A stretch of DNA of 64,000 bases from Rotaria sordida (taxonomy: Eukaryota; Rotifera; Eurotatoria; Philodinida; Philodinidae). Under the pieces are notes generated by a model. The model saw only the letters and a list, made by a program, of their open reading frames with translations, ran no database searches and had not been told where the DNA came from. Where the stretch lies: assembly GCA_905250125.1 (NCBI GenBank), contig CAJNOL010000020.1, positions 248,001-312,000 on the forward strand. Direction: 5' to 3'. The stretch's first letter is position 1. Every line of letters starts with the position of its first letter. The position numbers and the translations under genes were made by a program. Shown here piece by piece: positions 50,639 to 63,356 of this stretch.

Positions 50639-53394
50639 ATATCATTTTTTTTGGTATTTTGTATATATATCGAAAAGAAATATTCTTTTTGTATCTATGT
50701 AATATGGTGACAACAATTCAAAAATGAACGTCAATTTAAATTAAAAAAAAACAAATACAGAATGTTTTTTCCAGATTGATGTAATCATATTTGGATTTGA
50801 ATGATTTAATAATTGTTCTTTTTTTTTGTTGCTTGTTAGATTAATATGAATTTACATGAATTTATATTATTTTTGATAGAACTTTTAACAAGGTTGACAA
50901 CAATTTTCTAACAATGGCAACGAAACATATTTTGGGAATAAACATTTGTTTTCATTAATTTTTCTCTTAATAATATTTGACTCATGTCGAACTGACATAC
51001 GTCAAATAAATATCAGGTTTTTTTTTCTCGATAGATATTTGTTGATTAAAAGATAAAAAATACTAAGGATAACTAGTGCTTGAGAACATGTCACATATGT
51101 TTATTAGTCTTTATGACGAAAGAAATATTTGGTGAACATGTGTCAAATATTACAATATGTACATAATCAACTGTGACTAAACGAATTTAATATATGATCG
51201 TATTTGTTTTTCAAAATACTTAAGAAGCCGAAAAACTATTTTTCTTAAACAGATAAGAAGTCTAGTAGTTAGATAGCTAAGATCAGAGAGATTGAACTGC
51301 CATACATACCTCATTTTGCTTTCTAGAAGAAAAAAATGTACATCTGAAATACATATTTTGTACCATCATTTGAATTTTTTTGCTTGTAGACACAATGAAT
51401 CGTATGCTCGTAGAAATTAGTCAAGTTTTTATATGCTAATCACTTTCTTTTCTGTTAATATGCGAAGCAAGAATTGAAAGATCAATGAATGTATAAACAT
51501 ATGGGTGTTAGTCTTCTCTAGACATGGATTTAGATACCATAATAGAATTTTAATATTTCAAATTTTTCTCATTGATTATGAACTATATCAATTAACTGCT
51601 ATGTCATAATTATAGAAATGTGTCTTCATTTGACAATCAAATAGAGAATGACTCATTAAACTTGGGTTATTTGATTGATTTTAGTACATAGTCTAGCAAC
51701 ATTTACCGATATTTCTCTCTCTGACATTCTCTAGTATCATTCGTCAACTTCAATTGTCTACTGACGAGAAAATGTTGTGTCACGTGGTTTAATAGATAAG
51801 GGCATTTTTTTTCATTTATGCTAAAATGAATCAAGTGATTTGGGTACATTCCTGGCCTTCTCTTCATTCCAATCCAAATCTACATCTTTTACCTTGATTT
51901 TTTTATGCGTGTTTAAATTTTCGGTGCTGAATGTTCTTATACGCATCATTCATCAATCCTTAAGAATGATATTGTTTTTTTATTGTTTAGATTTATTTCT
52001 ATTTTGATATGTGCATATGATTAAAATCAAACTGAATTTCGGGTGATTATTAAAAAATTAAACGTGAACATTTTCTTCACACTGATAAATGTTCACTTCA
52101 AACTGATCGAAGATTGAAGAAAACCAAAGTACACTATTTCTAATAAAAAAATAAACAATTAATATCAATCGATACTAATTATTTCATTGAAAGATTTTTA
52201 CCGTACCCAAAAGTGTTTTATTTATCGGATTATTTTTAGCGAAAGAAAATCAATACTACAAATTATTTTCTGAATAAAATATTTGATAAACTCATGAAAT
52301 GTATCAACTTGTAAAACTATTCTTTTTATACTTCAAATTATTATTGAGTAGTTTTGAATAGAACAATTGTTTTTTATCTATATTTTTTGAATATTTCAAA
52401 AAAGAAACATACCTATTTCGAACTTCATTTGTTCTAATATCTATTTTATTTTTATTATAAGATGGACTCAGAAGATTTGAAAACCAAATTGTATTTCAGA
52501 AGAAGAAAAAAGAATAAGTTACAGTAAAGATTCATGTGGAAAGTTTATTGCTGGATATGATTAGATTTTAATTGACTTGATTTTAAATGAATTTTTTTCA
52601 CATTCAATACAAGCAAATATAGAGAACCTATGAAAGCAAAATTGAATTAGAATCTCATGTATACACAAGATTTCCTATCATATCTGTTTTTCTCATTATA
52701 CTAAGAAATGCGATGATTTACGGAAACAAAAAAACTCTCACGTATTGTCTTTGTACGCGGAAGTCATATTCAGTCAAGGAGATAGAAGATCGTAATACGA
52801 AGCCGTATTATACAGCAGAATACAATCATATACGAAAGAATGCGAAACCTACACAATCATTTAAGGCCATATGCGAATGCTGTATTTGTTAAATTGAAAA
52901 TATCCAATGAAAATACAATCAAAGTATAGTCCATTAATTTTTAATGTAAATAGTCCGAAATGACAACGTTTACATCTGAAATCCAGCCGTTTCAGATCGT
53001 TATTAAGGAAAGTTATTTATTTAGTAACATAAAATACAACATGGAAATTAAATTTATGATTTTGTATTCATTCAATTCATATTGAATTGTTTAGGGTGTT
53101 TTTAAATAAATGAATACATAATCAATTATCTATTTTCTATTTTCTAGTCGCAAGTTTTTTTGTCTAGAATGAATTCATATAAGAAATGTGATGATTTAAA
53201 CTGAACTCGAAAAAATTTTCGATCAATTAAAAAAAAAACTAAACTAAGTATTTCATCAATATGTATTTAATTGATCCTTTTATTTGAAATTGAAAATTTT
53301 AGTAAACAATAATCAAATTGATATGAATGAAAAACTATTGAGTTATATGAAGAAAGAAAAAACACATTACCTGAAAATATTCAATCAATACTAC
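50639..53394. other. gene-free spacer
   Basis: No credible gene. A segment at about 51890-51955 (tatgcgtgtttaaattttcg and what follows) recurs with changes at about 58458-58520, so both are copies of a dispersed repeat. A short inverted repeat cgtaatacgaagccgtatta lies at about 52790-52812. Confidence 0.4.
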
Positions 53395-54012
53395 TTATGG
53401 GAAAATTACCCGAACTAACATCCATTGTTTGAGCTCATATTACACTCACAGACAGGTTCTAGTGAGACCAGTGAAAGTCTAAAATAATTGGTTTCCATGA
53501 GCCTTTGTCTCTAAGTTATGATCGGTTTACCGCATTTTCGATTCATATATGGGTAGTTTCCCACAAAATTCAATGACGAAATTTCGATCTAAAATTTTGC
53601 CTGCCTATAGATAGGTCTAGTGACTCGTAGAATATTCTGAAAGTTTCCGTCGAAAAGAATGTTTCGTCGTCAAAATATTGAATTTTCAAAAATAGTTCTT
53701 TGCTACAGACGTGTCGCAAAAATCGAGTTCATTTGAAAATTTAATAACTCGACGAAGAAATATTCTTTTCGGCTGAAGCTTTCAGAACATTCTAAGAGTT
53801 ATTACATCTATCTATAGGTAGTTAAAATTTCAGATCAAAACTCTATTATAGAGTCTTTTGGGAGTACCTAAAAATAGGTCAAAAATCCAATAAATCAGTC
53901 ATAATTTGGTGCCAAAGCCTCTGGAGACGAGCTCTTTTAGGCTTGTGCTAGTCACACGGAGACCTACCTACAGGTGGAGTATGAGCTCAAAAGACGGAAT
54001 AGTTCCCTCGTT
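53395..54012. mobile_element. fold-back MITE, copy 3 (about 615 bp palindrome)
   Basis: Nearly the whole element is one imperfect palindrome. The left arm starts atgggaaaattaccc (about 53397), then tttgagctcatatt (53428). The right arm ends atgagctcaaaaga, then agttccctcg (54001). Inner pairs include gaatattctgaaagtttc (about 53631) with gctttcagaacattctaaga (about 53781), and ttatgatcggttta with taaatcagtcataa. It shares the ttgagctcata ends with the chitinase intron insert and is not coding. Confidence 0.65.
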
Positions 54013-55585
54013 AGTGTTTTAATTGCTTATACTCATAATGGTCTTACATGTGGAGCTTAAAAAGCATTTTGCTAATATTCGAAATAAAAGAAAAAATGAT
54101 TAGTTAAGATCTGTACAAATCAGAATTTGATTTATAACAGAGAGTAATAGTTAGAAAAGTTATTTACTATCTCGATAAGTATTTTCATACTATTATACAA
54201 GATATATTTATATATAATAAAATGATTCAAATTCATTTAACGATTCTAACTGATAAAAAAATATAAAAACATTACTTAAATGATGTTGAATGATTTAGTA
54301 TGATAGTTTAAATTCAAATGAAAATGTAGACTTTCGCACTGAAACTAATAAAGTAAACTAAATAATTGACTCTTTAACTTGTGGAAATAATTTGTTTTTT
54401 CTATAAAAATTTATTTCATATTAGATCTTTATCATATGTAACACTAAATAAATAAACTTTCACTCAAGCTTTCATATTATTTTATTCAAATAGATTCTTA
54501 AAAATTGCAAACTGATCATAACAAAGATAAATATATGAAAAAATATGTGATCTTATTTAGTACTTCGGTTTTTTAATTCGTATTTTTACATAATTGGCTC
54601 ATCTGAAAGCATCTATGTCAAAAATATCAGTTTGTTTTCTTTTGACATTTGTAAATCAGCAATTAACAAGAATAAAACTTGTGAATTAAAATACAATGAA
54701 TAATGCAACGAATAACATTACTCAAGTCTTTTATTTATAATCAAACAGAACAAAGTGTTGCGTACAAAGAACAAGAGAAGAGAATAGCAATAAATTGATT
54801 TTGTTTTTGCAATCATAATGAATATGAAAATTCTTTCAATATAAATAAAAGAAAAAGAAAAAAAGATTAATAACAAAATAAAGGGTACTATTGAAACAGA
54901 TAATATAGGCAGAGCTTTCACAATTTTATATCGAAAAAATTTCAAAAGATTAAGAAATGAAACTATGTATGAAAAAAGAACTAATGCGGAATTGTTATTA
55001 AATCATCTTTTCGTTTCAAATTCAGATCCTCTTATTTGACCTCGACAATTTGTATTATGTTTTATTATACATTAATCGACAGACTAATAATAACACTAGT
55101 TTCAAATAAGAACCATCAATCTTTCATGTTAAACTTTAGAATAATCTTCTGGTATTATTGCATTGATAAAATATTAAAATCTTACAAACACAAAACTAAA
55201 AGAAAAATACAACACATAATTTATCTCTCTTTCTTATTGATTTTTGCTTCTTTTTACACGATATATTACGTAGAAATTTTTCAAATTATTATTGGCAAGA
55301 AAAAAAACAAAAAAATATGAAGACCTTCGATTTGCATACAAAATTGTTTGTGTCTTTTCCCCTAGAAAAGTAAAAAATAATGAAATTGTGATGCACACAA
55401 TGCCCTTTCATGGGTAACTTAGAATGCCATTCACAATTACGACGCCATTTAAATATACTTAGGACAAAAAGACGTGTAAATGAATTGTTTATTGTGATTT
55501 ATTATTGTTTTTACTGACTGTCATTACTCTATATATTACTAAAGTTACTAGTACTAAATCATCATTTTCTTTAGACATTGAAATT
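54013..55585. other. spacer upstream of carbonic anhydrase
   Basis: A/T-rich; open frames at 54718-54945 and 55036-55320 are low-complexity Ile/Phe/Lys translations without support. A ctttag at 55568-55573, 12 bases before the CA start codon, could be a 5'UTR acceptor. Confidence 0.35.
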
Positions 55586-56518
55586 ATGTTTTGGACATTT
55601 GCATGTCTACTTTCACTTTTATATTCTATGAATTCGCAAAATGTTAATCCACCAGGACATCATTGGAATTATGAACGAGAAGGACCTGATGCATGGCATC
55701 ATATGTTTGAAACATGCGAAGGTGAAGCTCAATCTCCAATAGATATTCGAACAGTTCATGTTAAATATGATTCAAGTCTTACTTCACTTTCACTTAATGG
55801 TTATACAACTAACATGTCTTCATTCTTATGGAATTTTACACATAATGGACATACAATTGTTGCTTATCCACCACCATTAGCTCGTTTATCAATGAGTGGA
55901 GGTGGTCTACCAGAAGTTTTTTATTTGGTTCAATTTCATTTTCATTGGGGTTACAATGAATTTCAAGGTTCGGAACATACAATTAATGGACGAAAATATC
56001 CTCTTGAAATACATTTTGTACATCGTGCACCATTTACAGGAATGTATGCTGTTCTTGGTATTCTTTTCGATCGTCAACGTGATGATAATCCATATTTAAC
56101 TAGTTTATTATCAGCTCTCAATCGTACTGTCAATACATCAATATCTGTTGAACACCAAATTGATTTATCTCGTCTACTTCCAACATCACCATCACCTCGT
56201 TTCTATCGTTATAATGGTTCATTAACTACTCCACCATGTACAGAAGGCATTATTTGGACCGTACTTGCACGAACTGTACCTATTTCACCATATCAGCTTC
56301 GTGTATTGACTAATAATATAATTCCGTTCAATTTTCGACCTCCTCAAAAATTACATTCACGTAAAGTTCTTGCTAATTTTCGACCGGAATCACACGAAGG
56401 TGGTGAAGAAGAAGAATCAGGAGGAGGTGCACATCATTCTACAGCATCTTTTAATCGTATTAAAATAATAAAATTAATTCTTTTATGGTTTATTTCTATT
56501 CTACCAATTCTTCAATAA
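55586..56518 (+). CDS. alpha carbonic anhydrase, secreted/GPI-type
   Basis: Intronless frame of 310 aa. The ATG at 55586 is chosen because it starts a signal peptide (MFWTFACLLSLLYSMNSQ); the frame is open further upstream but has no ATG. It catalyses CO2 hydration to bicarbonate. Zinc ligands His118, His120 (QFHFHWG) and His143 (EIHFVH) are intact, as are the proton-shuttle His89 (HNGHT), QSPIDI (49-54) and Thr214 in LTTPPCTEG. Cys44 and Cys218 match the conserved disulfide of secreted isoforms. The C-terminus has an acidic/Gly linker (EGGEEEESGGGAHHS) and a hydrophobic tail (IIKLILLWFISILPILQ), as in GPI-linked CA IV-type enzymes; a tail anchor is the alternative. The lack of introns stands out. 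Confidence 0.93.
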   Translation: MFWTFACLLSLLYSMNSQNVNPPGHHWNYEREGPDAWHHMFETCEGEAQSPIDIRTVHVKYDSSLTSLSLNGYTTNMSSFLWNFTHNGHTIVAYPPPLARLSMSGGGLPEVFYLVQFHFHWGYNEFQGSEHTINGRKYPLEIHFVHRAPFTGMYAVLGILFDRQRDDNPYLTSLLSALNRTVNTSISVEHQIDLSRLLPTSPSPRFYRYNGSLTTPPCTEGIIWTVLARTVPISPYQLRVLTNNIIPFNFRPPQKLHSRKVLANFRPESHEGGEEEESGGGAHHSTASFNRIKIIKLILLWFISILPILQ

Positions 56519-57697
56519 TATTTTGATACGATAAGAAGAACATGAATAATTGACTTATTTATTTTCGATCATCAGATTTTAAATTACAAATAAAGATCTA
56601 ACAAATTTATAATTATGTATTTAATAACAATGATCCACAAGATCCATTATATTTGATTTTTCAATTAGTATTTATTAGTTCTTTTTTTTTCAAATTTATT
56701 TATATGAGCTTGTGCAAGTGTTGATTTCATTACTCAAGTATTTTTTTTTTTTTGAATAAAAACAATAAAAGATCTGCTCATATCTCTTATCCACTTACAA
56801 ATAAAGATGATTTGGTATTATAAAATCACATATTTAGATTTACACTTATGGTTCGAAAAACTAACCTTTTGTTTTTCAATAAATAGTAAAATTCACATAC
56901 AATCAATAATAGATACAAATGTCATGTTTTTTTATTGCGAAGTGTCAACAGCTTGTGCATTGATTAGTTAGCAAATTTTTTTGTTTCAACTATTTTTTAG
57001 AAAGTAACATAGTCAGAAAAATATGAAATTTTCATTAGTTTTTTAATTCATTCGTAGAACATATATGAATATGAATAAGACGAATAATATAATATAATAA
57101 AATGTCTAAAAGTTCAACAGTCTAGATAACTTTTAAAATGCATGCACACACAGTATAAATATCAAATAAAACAAAAATTGGTATTTATCGCGAAATTGAT
57201 AAGTTCAACCCGATTGAGAACTTGTACTATCTATCATACATAGATTTCGATTTTGTGTTTTTTTTTTAAATATTTAATATTACTCATGTTGTAATTCTAT
57301 TAGGAAGTAAACATTCAAAGATTAATTTTTCTTTGTACATTCAGAGAGACAACAAAACAACATCGCTCTACTATTTATAATTTTACTTTCATGTATTAAA
57401 CTTATTTTATGATAATTCAAGACGCAAAGATTTGATCTATTTTACTATAACAGTTTCCATGTTTGTTTTTTCGGGATCGAGAAGTATTCACAGACGATTG
57501 TTGGTACAAATCTTTGAAAAGAAATACATTCAAGTTATTGATTTTTGCTATTTAATTCTTCATTTTTTTTTAAAAAGATTTCAATCATTTCACTATTTTC
57601 GTATGAATGCATCCTAAAATGGATGGAAAGACTGATTTGTTTTGGAACTTGATGACATGGCTATAAATAAAGTTTACTTCTTTGCTAAAGGGCATTA
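56519..57697. other. gene-free spacer
   Basis: A/T-rich with homopolymers; the first ~150 bp likely hold the carbonic anhydrase 3'UTR (aataaag-like signal near 56589). No other gene was seen. Confidence 0.4.
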
Positions 57698-58565
57698 TTA
57701 CGTTATTGTTTTATTTTTTTCACTTCGACACATTGTTCATGACGTTTTTCGAGTAAAAGGTTACTTTTTTATTGCACTTTGCATATACATCAAAACGAAC
57801 GAAATTGATTCTATCTAAAAATAGAAGCACTTTGTCTAATCAATTTTTATATATGTTTTCGGCAAAATAAAAAGAAAATCTCTTTAGTAAAAGTATTGTT
57901 ATTGTTGTTGTTTTTGATGAAATTCCGAATTGATAAACTATGAGTATGGAAACGATAAATAAGAGGAAAGTTCAGCACACAAAACAAAAGAAAGTAAGGG
58001 ATGTGGATAGGAACGGGAATGAAAAAGAAAAGACTAGACATGCATGCAAATCATTTCGGTCATTTTTGCTTGAATGAAGAAAAATGCTCTTATTTACTGA
58101 ACCATACGACATAATATTTTGCTGTTAGTAAGAAATTGAAGTTAGGGAATCACACTAGAGAATACCAAAAGAGTGATTTTGGCAAATGTTGCTATACTAC
58201 GTGTTGGAGTCAATAGAAAAATCCCTACTCAATGAGTTTCAATTTTTTTTTCAGTTTCTTTTCAATCTCTTATTAAACCAAATGGTTCATTGGATCATTC
58301 TCCATTTGGTTGACAAAGGTAGACATATTTCTATATTTATGGTGCAATAGTTTATTGTTATAGTTCATAAGCAATGAGATAAATTTGAAATATTAAAATT
58401 TTGTTATTGGGTTTGGACGCATGCCCAGAGAAGACTAACATTCAAGCCTCTTATCTCTGATTTTTTGTGCGTGTTTAACTTTTCAGTGCTGAAATTTCTT
58501 CGTACTTATCGTTCATCAATATTAATTATGTTAATATACAAGGTGGTATTGTGACAAAAAAAAGT
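57698..58565 (+). pseudogene. broken duplicate of the 5' end of the PTGR/CurA-like reductase gene
   Basis: 57698-57900 parallels 61110-61310 base for base with scattered changes: gcatatacatcaaaacgaac against gcatatacgtcgagacgaac, and gaagcactttgtctaatcaa against gaagcactttgtttaaccaa. A second patch at about 58525-58560 (attatgttaatatacaaggt) matches 61401-61425. Between them about 630 bp replace roughly 80 bp of the parent, including part of a dispersed repeat also seen at 51890-51955. Homology stops after about 58560. The copy has frame breaks and no 3' half, so it is a truncated pseudogene in the same orientation as the intact gene 3.4 kb away. Confidence 0.7.
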
Positions 58566-61146
58566 CTTCAGAGTGTGCATGTGTATAGTATCAAACGTCG
58601 AATATTTTAAATTAAAACTGAACACTGATTAATCGAAGTTGACAAATTTTTTGGAAAAGCTGTGAGAAGTTTCTTTTCTTTCGATAATATCTTCATCGAA
58701 ACTCCATACGATGCTTTGAGGCATAAGCTCATGAGATTGAGATTAATCTAAAATGAGTATTGAAATGATGTATTTGATGTTGAATTGTGTGGTGTCGAAT
58801 TCACTGAGAAAATTTATTCCCATCGCATCTGATTTTCTAATAAAAATAAATTTCTTGACCCAACACAACTTCAACAACATACATATTATGTCTGTATTCA
58901 TTTCATAATACAACGAATCTCTTGATCGAACCCAATGCCAAACTATGGATTGTTTTCGTACAATTGAATGTGTAAAAATGAATTTTAGCTATAAATAATT
59001 GATATTTAATCTAGACGCTGGCAGCGTTATTGTCGATTTTGTATTATCCATTATATAATGGTATGCAGATATTTAAATTTCCTGAAAATTGGAATCATCG
59101 TGCTCTCAATTTTTTTTGTTTTCTTTCAAGAGATATTAGTGCTGGGAATGTTCCCACATCTGATTACATTCTACAGCATTTTTTTCTCTGATTGTGTACT
59201 GCGGAAAGAATTTAAAGAACAATTTGATGAATGTGAACCTAACAAAAGATAACAGATCATTACGAGGGGATAAAGAAAAATATGATTATTTCAAGTCCGC
59301 AAAAATTTAGACATACAAAATAAAAAACGCTATAGAGAATAGACTGGTGAATAGCACAATTCACGACAATCGAGAAACAATGAACCTAAAAAATTTCTAG
59401 AAATTATAAGTCAAATAATATAACTCTTTGAGGATCTTTCCCTTTATAAAGTCTTGATTTATTTATCAGAGCTTCGCAAATACAGTTGCTGACATACAAT
59501 TCATTCAGAGAGTTATTGATCGATACTAATTAGTTGTTTTTATCGGTGACAGTCTGAGATCTTAAAAAAAATCAAAACTTGGACGAAAAGTAAAACACTT
59601 TTAGCCATGAGGAGAATTCTCTATCTTCTATATCACACAGTTTGTTATTACATGAAATGCGTATTAATCGATGTCGAATTTCCTGAGTTATTGATGCTTA
59701 TCACTTATGTCTTCCCAGTGAACTGTTAGAGACCGTGAAAAACATTCAATACTTCAAAATAGTTGTGAAACGTCATAGATGATTAAAAGCATTTCCTCTG
59801 TCTAAAATTGCAGACGATTCATGGAAGCATGAAATTCATGTGAGTCGATGTTAATTTTGACGGACTATCGAATCGTATGTATTTTGTCCTGCAGTATACC
59901 ATCAGAGGCTATAGACAGAGAGAATACTTTGAATAATTATGATCTTTACTGGTAATTCAAAGTCTTTCAGCATGTTGAGAATCTCTGACGGTTTGTTAGA
60001 GAAGAGAGGCTCTGCTAATACGAATGAGTAGCCTGAGAAATTGAACCTTGTATAAAAAAGTTTCAGATCATGTGGAAACTGAAATTGAGTCGTTGTTAAT
60101 GTAGTGGATAATTATGATCAAAGATGCCAATCAAGTAGAATACTGATGTCGACACCAGAATAAAAGATAGTAAGTATAAAGCATATATTTTCAGAATGGT
60201 GGTAGCTAATGACCTGCGCTTTCCAGCAATCGAATGAAGAAATATTGTAATATTTTTTTCTAGAGTAAAATGAAAGGCAAAATTATTTTAGAACCAATCA
60301 TCTCCGCAAAGCATTCAAAAAAACCTATATGAAAATGATCTATCTCTTCTATTTATTTTTTATAATCAATAAGAACGCTTGATACAATTAATCCATTTCC
60401 ATATTATTCAATCGAACAAATACACAATGTGTTTTTCTCAACATATGGACGCAATGAGTAAATAATGATTCGAATTGTATCTTGAACTATATAGATCTAA
60501 AGTATCTCTATCTAAATCAAATATCCGAATTGAAATTTCATGTGAACGACAGATTAATTTTATGCAGCTCCTTGAGCATCTTGCGAAGATGACTACTTCT
60601 AAAATGATTTTATTTTATGCATTATTCGAGACAGAACTGGGCAACTACGAACTTCTTGAGTACGAGTACGTACTCGTACTTGCCCAGCTTTGACTTGAGA
60701 AAACTACTTTGTAATATTTCCTTTTTTGATTGTTGTGAATTGCTAATCATTACCTACTACCATTCTTGAAATATACGTCTTATTCTCATTTTTTTGTCAT
60801 TTATTTTGCCGTCGACATTAGTTGCTGTTATATTTTTAAACGTAGTAGCTTCCCAAATACGATCTATTTAAAAGTACTGAGAAATGATATACATAATTAC
60901 GTTTTTTTTTCTTGAAAAAAAGAGCCGTATTTTTATGAGTCTGGTCATCGTAAGGAAATCTAGATGGTAATTTGTAGACGTCGCTGATGATTCATATGCT
61001 AGATTTTCATTGCTTACTAAAATCGACCCATCCGGTTCACGTTTATGGTAGCTTTTTTACAGTGGTTATGATTTCTTGATTCGATCGTATCTTATCTAGA
61101 ACATCATAACGTGAATGTTTTACTTCTTTACTTCTGCACATTCTTG
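58566..61146. other. spacer with decayed sequence and a perfect palindrome
   Basis: 58800-60250 is less A/T-biased than usual and yields broken coding-like pieces on both strands (for example FKFPENWNH-like text near 59070), but no intact gene or recognisable family. A 22 bp perfect palindrome lies at 60659-60680. Confidence 0.35.
60637..60687. repeat. nested palindrome
   Basis: AGTACGAGTAC followed by GTACTCGTACT (60659-60680) is a perfect 22 bp palindrome. It is bracketed by an 8 bp inverted pair ctgggcaa (60637-60644) and ttgcccag (60680-60687). It may be the remnant ends of a short inverted-repeat element or a stable hairpin. Confidence 0.6.
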
Positions 61147-62585
61147 ATGATGCATGCGACTAAAAAACTTTTTCTGTCATTCTATTCTGCATATACGTCG
61201 AGACGAACAATATCGATTCTATGTAAAAAAGAAGCACTTTGTTTAACCAATTTTCATATACCTTTTCAAAAAAATATAAAAAATTTGTCCAGTAAAAGTG
61301 GTGCTCCTATTCAAAATGCTGCTGTTATTTTTGCTGAAGTTCCATCTGACTATCCTGAAGCTGGCAAACACATTAAATATGTTAAAAATCGAACAATTAA
61401 CATAAATTATGTTAATACACAAGGTGGTATTATAACAAAAAATCTTGTCATATCCATTGATCCATACATGAGAGGACGTATGAGACCAGCCGAAACAAAA
61501 AGTTATGTAGAATCATTTGAACTCAATCAACCATTGACCAATTTCTTCGTAGGTAAAGTTGTTAAATCAGATAATAATAAATATAAAGTTGGTCAAGTTG
61601 TGTATGGACAAGGAGCGTATGAAGAATATACAATTCATTCAAAAGATCAAGCTGAATCACTTCGTATTTTAAGTGATGAACAACTTAAACTTGGTTTATC
61701 TTTAACAACATGGGTAGGAGCTGCTGGAATGCCAGGACAAACAGCTTTCTATGGTTTCTATTACATTGGTCAACCAAAGAAGGATGAAACAATATTTATT
61801 ACTGGAGCTTCTGGAGCTGTTGGTCAAATTGTTGGACAACTTGGTATGTCAATTTCTTTCTACTAAATTGATTGTGTCTGTTACTATCAGTTTTCTCAAA
61901 GCAAACAAATTTTTCTTTTTGGAAAAAAAAAATTTTGTTTTTTTGTACAATTCAGAAAGTCAAGCAAAAAAGAAAGATAGTATGACGTTTATTTACTGTA
62001 ATTTTAAAAAGATAGGATATCAAAATATGATTTATCTTTTCTTCATTTTTAATTTGGTTTTTTTTTGTTTTAGCTAAACGTGAAGGTCTTAAAGTGATTG
62101 GATCAGCTGGTACAGATGAGAAAGTACAATGGCTTAAAAACGAACTTTCTTTTGATCATGCATTTAATTATAATACAGTTAATGTAAGAAAAGAACTTGC
62201 TAAATTTAATCCATTGAATATTTATTTTGATAATGTTGGTGGTGAACAACTTGAAGCAGCAATTGCTGCTGCTGCTGATCATGCACGTTTTGTTGAATGT
62301 GGTATGATTTCACAATATCATAAATCAAATGATGTTGGCATTCGTAATCTTATATTGGTTGTTCGTAAACGACTTAAACTTCAAGGTTTTATCATTTTTG
62401 ATCAAACAAAAGATGAAAATTTTAATAGAGAATTTTATTCGAAAGTACCGAAATGGATTGCTAATGGTGAATTAAAAATTAAAGAAGATGTTACAAAAGG
62501 TTTAGAACAAGCTCCAGAAGCTGTTGTTGGAATTTTTAAAGGAAAGAATTTTGGCAAAGCTGTCGTTCAAATAGCTGATGATTAA
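61147..62585 (+). CDS. NADPH-dependent medium-chain reductase, PTGR/CurA-like
   Basis: Exons 61147-61843 and 62074-62585 join in phase 1 to 402 aa. The start is the first in-frame ATG (61147). About 60 N-terminal residues precede the usual family start and are rich in K, R, S and F (SAYTSRRTISILCKKEA), like a mitochondrial presequence. The enzyme part shows VISIDPYMRGRM, FFVGKVV, WVGAAGMPGQTAFYGFYYIG, the NADPH-binding ITGASGAVGQIVGQL (about 217-231), GSAGTDEKVQWL, IYFDNVGGE and FVECGMISQY. These are hallmarks of the zinc-independent reductase group that includes prostaglandin reductase 1, plant alkenal reductases and bacterial CurA. It should reduce alpha,beta-unsaturated carbonyls; the exact substrate is unknown. 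The family is about 330-350 aa, and the excess is the N-terminal extension. A truncated copy lies upstream. Confidence 0.9.
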
Positions 62586-63356
62586 ACAATTTTCTATACA
62601 TTGTTTTTTTTCCTGTAAATTTATATACACTTGTTATAGCTTATATTTTAATAAAATATTTTCATAGAGAAAGTATGTATAATTTCAATGCATATAATGG
62701 CTATTAATAAACATTGATCGAGATAATATCAACGAGAATTTTTAGATCCGTTTATTTTAATGATCTTTCCTTTGAATTTCATAATGGTTTTATTTTTTTG
62801 AAAAAAAAAGAACAATAAAATAACACAATATATTTAATAAATAAGAAAGAAATAGACATACTCTTCGGACAACTCGTATAATGTTATGTTATGCATTGAT
62901 GTATGGTATTCTAGTAATTTGCTCTAAAAGAGTATTCAGACAGGACAATTATCTGTCACTATTATTGATGTGTCATTTTTTATCCCTGGATAACAATACC
63001 AAGTGTTTTCTTGTTTTGTAATGGTTTCTGACAGACGCATAATTGAAATTTTTTCGTATATATCTCGTTACTATCAAGGCATCTGTATTTCTGATGGTAA
63101 TTTGTATTGTGTCATTAGTTCGAATTGCATGTCAACTAAGACATTTCGGCCTCGACCTTCCGATTGAAGCGCGTGTGGCCATATATATCGTACATCAACA
63201 GTTCTTTTATGTATTATCTTTTCTTTTACAATTATTTCTTTTTCTGTTTAACAGAACGTCCTTCAGATCTAATATATCATTCATCTTGTAGTAGAGACAC
63301 AAGTTACATTTGTTATCCTTTATCTTCTAGTACTCTGTATTGCATTCTCAATAAAT
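62586..63356. other. spacer between reductase and right-edge gene
   Basis: An aataaa (about 62651) shortly after the reductase stop is a likely polyadenylation signal. The rest shows no credible frame up to the start of the next gene. Confidence 0.4.

Noticed and set aside
60475..60693. 72-codon plus-strand frame
   Set aside because: It has no ATG at its start, and its C-terminal end is simply the translated palindrome at 60659-60680.
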